A stretch of 64,000 nucleotides of DNA, from NCBI GenBank assembly GCA_035301265.1, contig DATGUP010000008.1, positions 186,001 to 250,000 on the forward strand, read 5' to 3'. This DNA is from DATGUP01 sp035301265. GTDB taxonomy: Bacteria > Bacillota > Bacilli > Bacillales > Amphibacillaceae. Positions 60,284 through 64,000 of the stretch are shown here, piece after piece. Every line of letters begins with the position of its first letter. The first letter of the stretch is position 1. A model generated the notes under the pieces. That model worked only from the letters and a program-made list of their open reading frames with translations, was not told the DNA's origin and searched no databases. The position numbers and the translations under genes were made by a program.

Positions 60284-61117
60284 TTGACGTGTGATGCACC
60301 GACTTTGGATCGCGTTTTTATACAATTCGGGTCGCTGTCGATTTATTGGTACGGTGTTATTATCGCTGCGGGTGCATTGATCGGTTTGTTTTTAGCGACG
60401 CGGGAAGCGGATCGGCTCGGATTAGACAAAGATTTAATGATTGATTTGCTGATGTTTTCGATTCCGATTGCGATTTTGTTTGCCCGTATATATTACGTCA
60501 TCTTTGAATGGGAGCAATATGCTAGTGGACCGTGGTGGAAACCATTGGCGATTTGGGAAGGCGGAATTGCGATCCACGGTGCATTGATTGGAGCTGTGCT
60601 TACAGCGATTGTTTTTGCCCGTGTCAAAAAAGTCTCTTTCTGGCAAATTGCTGATATTGCTGCACCGAGCCTTATCTTAGGTCAGGCGATCGGCCGTTGG
60701 GGTAATTTCATGAATCAGGAAGCTCACGGCGGAGTCATGTCTGAAGCGGCTTATCAAAACCTTCATCAATACTTGCCCGATTTCATCATGAATCAAATGT
60801 GTATTGACGGGCTATATTATTACCCAACGTTTTTGTATGAATCGATTTGGAACTTATTAGTATTTGTCTTTCTTCTTGTTTTGCGACGTAAAAATCCGTT
60901 ACGCGGAGAGTTGTTTTTAAGCTATCTCATTGGTTATTCGATCGGGCGTTTCTTTATTGAAGGGATGCGGACGGATAGTTTATATTTGTTTGATTTGCCA
61001 ATACGCCAAGCACAATTGTTGTCAGTCGTGCTTATTATCGGTGCCATTTTCTTGATTCGATATCGTCGTAAATCCGGCATTGCCAATAAACATTATGACG
61101 GTCAAAAAGTTGTGTAG
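60284..61117 (+). CDS. lgt: Prolipoprotein diacylglyceryl transferase
   Basis: A 277-residue membrane enzyme with about seven helices that adds diacylglycerol to the lipobox Cys of prolipoproteins. IAIHGALIGAVL with the key His and the Lgt signature GQAIGRWGNFMNQEAHG (near 138-154) are present. TTG 60284 is the likely start, 6 nt after AGGGGTGG; the GTG at 60275 is inside that RBS. Substrates in this window include PbpC and CccB. Confidence 0.96.
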   Translation: MTCDAPTLDRVFIQFGSLSIYWYGVIIAAGALIGLFLATREADRLGLDKDLMIDLLMFSIPIAILFARIYYVIFEWEQYASGPWWKPLAIWEGGIAIHGALIGAVLTAIVFARVKKVSFWQIADIAAPSLILGQAIGRWGNFMNQEAHGGVMSEAAYQNLHQYLPDFIMNQMCIDGLYYYPTFLYESIWNLLVFVFLLVLRRKNPLRGELFLSYLIGYSIGRFFIEGMRTDSLYLFDLPIRQAQLLSVVLIIGAIFLIRYRRKSGIANKHYDGQKVV

Positions 61118-61145
61118 TCCAGGGGAGCAGAAAGAGGGATGTTTG

Positions 61146-62105
61146 TTGAAGGGTATTGCATATCGGGGCTTGCAGCAAGGATTAAACGTCACATGGACTT
61201 TAGGTAAGGTTATTTTTCCGATTACACTGCTTGTAACCATTTTACAATATACGCCCGTATTGCCGTGGATTATGGAAAAAGTATCGCCCTTAATGGGGTT
61301 TATCGGTTTGCCGGGTGAGGCGGCTGTTCCACTCGTATTAGGAAATGCATTGAATTTATATGCCGGGATTGGTGCGATTATTTCCTTTGACTTTACAGTA
61401 AAAGAAGTTTTTATCATGGCAATCATGCTGTCGTTTTGCCATAATTTATTCATCGAATCGACCGTGGCAGCCAAAGTCGGCGTGAGCTGGTGGTTGATTT
61501 CCGGCATTCGCATGGCATTAGCGCTTACATCCGCTGTGATCATTCATTTGGTTTGGAGCGGCGGAGACGTTCCGGCACAATACGGGCTTATTTCCACATC
61601 GGAGGAAGAGTTGAACGGATGGGTTGAAATCGCGCTTCAGGCGATGCAGACGGCTGTTATCGCGGTCATTCAATTGGCATTGATCGTGATTGCGCTGATG
61701 ATCGTCATGCAATTTTTACGGGAAAAAGGATGGCTCGACCGTTTTTCCAACATGGTCGCCCCGTTTATGCGGTTTCTTGGCATGGACAAAAATGCATCGA
61801 CAACGCTTGTTGCCGGTTTAACAATCGGCTTGGCATACGGGGCAGGCTTGATGATTCAGGCGGTCAAAGAAGATGGCGTGTCAAAGCGGGACATGTATTT
61901 AGCTTTGATTTTTCTTGTCTCCTGTCATGCTGTCGTTGAAGATACGCTTGTTTTTCTTCCCTTAGGGATTTCCGTTTGGCCGCTATTAGTCATCCGCTTG
62001 GTGACAGCCATTCTTCTAACAATGGTTGTGGCGTTCGTTTGGCGCCGAAAAGAAACTAAAAAAAGAAAGGATACAGCAAATGTCCATACATACCGTACTT
62101 TTTGA
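61146..62105 (+). CDS. yvoD: Nucleoside recognition (Gate) domain membrane protein YvoD
   Basis: A 319-residue polytopic protein with two Gate domains (GNALNLYAGIGAIISFDFTV and ASTTLVAGLTIGLAYGAGLM). These occur in spore maturation and transporter proteins; the substrate is unknown. TTG 61146 follows AGAGGGA by 7 nt. The 3' end overlaps ppaX by 26 nt. Confidence 0.85.
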   Translation: MKGIAYRGLQQGLNVTWTLGKVIFPITLLVTILQYTPVLPWIMEKVSPLMGFIGLPGEAAVPLVLGNALNLYAGIGAIISFDFTVKEVFIMAIMLSFCHNLFIESTVAAKVGVSWWLISGIRMALALTSAVIIHLVWSGGDVPAQYGLISTSEEELNGWVEIALQAMQTAVIAVIQLALIVIALMIVMQFLREKGWLDRFSNMVAPFMRFLGMDKNASTTLVAGLTIGLAYGAGLMIQAVKEDGVSKRDMYLALIFLVSCHAVVEDTLVFLPLGISVWPLLVIRLVTAILLTMVVAFVWRRKETKKRKDTANVHTYRTF

Positions 62106-62724
62106 CCTTGATGGAACACTCATCGATACGAATGAACTGATCATCGCTTCATTTCAGCATACGTTTGAGCGTTATGGTCAATCATTTTCACGCGATGAAA
62201 TCATTGCCTTTAACGGCCCGCCGTTAACCGAGACGTTTAAGCGAATTGATCCGGAACGAGCAGAAGAAATGATTGCCACATATCGAGAGCATAACGTGTT
62301 AAATCACGATCAATATGTTACTGCTTTTCCACATGTTAAAAAGACACTTCGCCGACTGCAAGCGGAAAAGATTCCTTTAGGTATTGTTACAACCAAACTG
62401 CGGAAAATGGTTGATAGGGGTCTGAAGGCAACAGGTTTGGACGGTTTTTTTAAAACAATTATCACTCTAGATGATGTAGAACATACTAAACCTGATCCTG
62501 AACCTGTGCTAAAAGCGATCTCGGCATTGGATGCGGATCCGCCGACGACTTTAATGATCGGTGACAATTACCATGACATTGAGGCGGGAAGACGAGCAGG
62601 TGTGCAGACAGCTGGTGTGGCATGGTCGTTGAAAGGTGAAGACGTTTTACGAACGTATGAGCCGACCTATATGCTTCAAGACATGGCTGATTTGTTGGAT
62701 ATTGTAGGGCTAAATGTGTCTTGA
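62080..62724 (+). CDS. ppaX: Pyrophosphatase PpaX (HAD family)
   Basis: A 214-residue HAD-IA hydrolase with motif I LFDLDGTLIDT (nucleophile D9), motif II VTTKLR, Lys in DVEHTKPDPEP and motif IV MIGDNYHDIEAG. It hydrolyses the pyrophosphate made when HPrK/P dephosphorylates P-Ser-HPr, which fits its operon with hprK. ATG 62080 follows AAAGGAT; the frame is open further up inside yvoD but without an RBS. Confidence 0.94.
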   Translation: MSIHTVLFDLDGTLIDTNELIIASFQHTFERYGQSFSRDEIIAFNGPPLTETFKRIDPERAEEMIATYREHNVLNHDQYVTAFPHVKKTLRRLQAEKIPLGIVTTKLRKMVDRGLKATGLDGFFKTIITLDDVEHTKPDPEPVLKAISALDADPPTTLMIGDNYHDIEAGRRAGVQTAGVAWSLKGEDVLRTYEPTYMLQDMADLLDIVGLNVS

Positions 62725-62766
62725 TCAATCCGACTGTTCTGATACCGTTCATTGGGAGGGTGTGCG

Positions 62767-63297
62767 ATGCGCCGAACCGAACGATTTCATGTAGACAAGG
62801 CAAACTCATTATGGCAAGTTTATCGTACTGTTTCGTTCTGGAAAGTCGTTAAAAACTTTATCATTATCCAGATTGGCCGCTATATGCCATTTTTGCCAGT
62901 AAAGAACTGGCTGTATCGAACATTTTTGCGCATGAAGGTGGGCAAGCAAACCGCTTTTGCACTGATGGTCATGCCCGATATTATGTTTCCAGAAAAAATT
63001 TCTGTCGGCCATAATACGATCATCGGTTATAATACGACCATTTTAGCTCATGAATATTTAATCAAAGAATATCGGATCGGTTCTGTTACAATCGGCAATA
63101 ATGTGATGATCGGCGCTAATTCAACGATTTTACCTGGTGTATCTATCGGTGATGGGGCAGTCGTTTCGGCGGGGACGTTAGTGCATAAAAATGTACCTCC
63201 CGGTGTGTTTGTTGGCGGGAATCCAATGAAAGTGATCTATACGACAGAAGCGAAGCAAAAACGGGAACTAGACAGGGCGACAACAAAGTTCGAATAA
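62767..63297 (+). CDS. yvoF: Left-handed beta-helix acyltransferase YvoF
   Basis: A 176-residue hexapeptide-repeat protein: repeats VTIGNNVMIGANSTILPGV and SIGDGAVVSAGTLVHKNVPP near 115-155, with the acetyltransferase end PGVFVGGNPMKVI. The N-terminal 60 residues are basic and may lie on the membrane. The acceptor is unknown. GGGAGGGTG precedes ATG 62767. Last gene of the hprK group. Confidence 0.9.
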   Translation: MRRTERFHVDKANSLWQVYRTVSFWKVVKNFIIIQIGRYMPFLPVKNWLYRTFLRMKVGKQTAFALMVMPDIMFPEKISVGHNTIIGYNTTILAHEYLIKEYRIGSVTIGNNVMIGANSTILPGVSIGDGAVVSAGTLVHKNVPPGVFVGGNPMKVIYTTEAKQKRELDRATTKFE

Positions 63298-63359
63298 CGG
63301 TATAGGACAAGGCATATGTTGGCTACAAAGAATAGCAATCAGTCAGGACGGTGAATGCA

Positions 63360-63899
63360 ATGGATGTTCCAAGTGGAATCATCCCGGCGATTCGCAGGAT
63401 GAAAGATTTCGAAAAAGCATTGGCAACAAACCATGAAACGCTCGTTTTTTTAGAAACAAGACTTTCCCAGCTCAAAAGCATCGTCGATTATACGAAGCGA
63501 GCCAATAAAAAGGTGCTCATCCACTTTGACTTAATTCAAGGATTGAAGGCAGATGAATACGGGATGGAGTTTTTAATCCGTGACATCAAGCCTGACGGTA
63601 TTCTGTCAACCCGGGGCAATGTCATTCGTCTTGCTAAAAAGCATCAACTGCTCGCCATCCAGCGCATGTTTTTATTGGACAGCCAAGCATTGGAACAAAA
63701 TTTAAAATTCGTTTATCGTTTTCAACCCGATTGTATTGAAGTTTTGCCGGGTGTGATACCGACGGTTATCTCGCAGATTCAAAAAGATACGGATATCCCG
63801 ATTATCGCTGGCGGCTTGGTGAGAGAAAAAGAAGAAGCAACGTCGGCATTACAAGCCGGTGCTGTTGCTGTTTCAACCTCAAACAGCGAATTATGGTAG
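63360..63899 (+). CDS. glpP: Glycerol operon antiterminator GlpP
   Basis: A 179-residue TIM-barrel-like RNA-binding regulator; SGIIPAIRRMKDFEKAL, VLIHFDLIQGLKADEYGMEF and PDGILSTRGNVIRLAKK are typical. In B. subtilis GlpP binds leader RNA with glycerol-3-P and prevents termination before glpF-glpK and glpD. GTG 63351 is an alternative start. It is followed at once by glpK, without glpF and without a leader long enough for a terminator. Confidence 0.94.
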   Translation: MDVPSGIIPAIRRMKDFEKALATNHETLVFLETRLSQLKSIVDYTKRANKKVLIHFDLIQGLKADEYGMEFLIRDIKPDGILSTRGNVIRLAKKHQLLAIQRMFLLDSQALEQNLKFVYRFQPDCIEVLPGVIPTVISQIQKDTDIPIIAGGLVREKEEATSALQAGAVAVSTSNSELW

Positions 63900-63935
63900 T
63901 CGGAAAACAAGGAAAAATTTATTGGAGGGTTAAAT

Positions 63936-64000
63936 ATGGAAACGTATATATTGGCACTTGATCAAGGGACGACGAGTTCCCGCGCGATTCTTTTCAATCA
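63936..64000 (+). CDS. glpK: Glycerol kinase, N-terminal fragment (cut by window end)
   Basis: RBS TTGGAGGG lies 7 nt before ATG 63936. The visible 21 residues start METYILALDQGTTSSRAILF, the FGGY-kinase phosphate-binding start typical of GlpK. The rest is outside the window. Confidence 0.93.
   Translation, partial: METYILALDQGTTSSRAILFN

Noticed and set aside
1..64000. A new defence system, biosynthetic cluster or mobile island
   Set aside because: Gene order is largely that of Bacillus core chromosome; no transposase, integrase, attachment repeats, toxin-antitoxin pair, or unknown multi-gene operon was found.

Overview
The window reads as a contiguous piece of a Bacillaceae (Firmicutes) chromosome. 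The evidence is gene content and order that match the well-known Bacillus subtilis block yvhJ(tagV)-yvyE-degSU-yviA-comF-yvyF-flgM-flgN-flgK-flgL-yviE-fliW-csrA-flaG-fliD-fliS-fliT-hpf-secA-prfB-cccB-ftsEX-ctpB-minJ-uvrBA-hprK-lgt-yvoD-ppaX-yvoF-glpP. Strong AGGAGG-type ribosome binding sites, sigma-A and sigma-D promoters, Fur/Rex/cre-like operators and a moderate GC content fit this. Many proteins are rich in Asp and Glu (ferredoxin, flavodoxin, cytochrome c551, CydA loops), which hints at a salt- or alkali-adapted member. That last point is an inference, and no species is assigned.

Region 1 (1-11.4 kb) is redox and respiration: the tail of an unknown coiled-coil protein, a 7Fe-type ferredoxin, a nicotinate phosphoribosyltransferase, a Fur-box-controlled flavodoxin, a C39-like peptidase, and the complete cydABCD operon for cytochrome bd with a Rex/Fnr-type operator. 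Region 2 (11.4-27 kb) is the more variable part: remnants of a short-chain fatty acid transporter, a LysM plus L,D-transpeptidase cell wall enzyme, two MFS transporters, a HAD phosphatase, a PRK06851-type ATPase, two tandem IDEAL-domain proteins, a lipoprotein PBP3-like transpeptidase, an LCP (TagV-like) ligase, a SinR-like regulator, a broken VanZ-like gene, and nagAB.

Region 3 (27-41 kb) holds the DegS-DegU two-component system, a DegV fatty-acid-binding protein, the comFA-comFC competence genes, and the late flagellar cluster under a clear sigma-D promoter. The flagellin gene hag, which sits between csrA and flaG in B. subtilis, is absent from that position. Region 4 (41-64 kb) is housekeeping: hibernation factor, SecA, RF2 with its programmed frameshift, cytochrome c551, FtsEX with a coiled-coil M23 hydrolase next door, CtpB, MinJ, UvrBA, bacillithiol deacetylase BshB2 with YojF, PspC/YvlD, HPr kinase, Lgt, PpaX, an acyltransferase, and the start of a glp operon (glpP directly followed by glpK).

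I found no convincing mobile element, CRISPR array, prophage, rRNA, tRNA or undescribed multi-gene system. The most interesting material is regulatory (a PerR-like plus Fur box pair before flavodoxin, a leader hairpin plus Rex/Fnr box before cydA, an 11-bp inverted repeat just before uvrB) and evolutionary (missing hag, several gene remnants in intermediate states of decay, a tandem IDEAL duplication, an ATPase that has lost its first P-loop).
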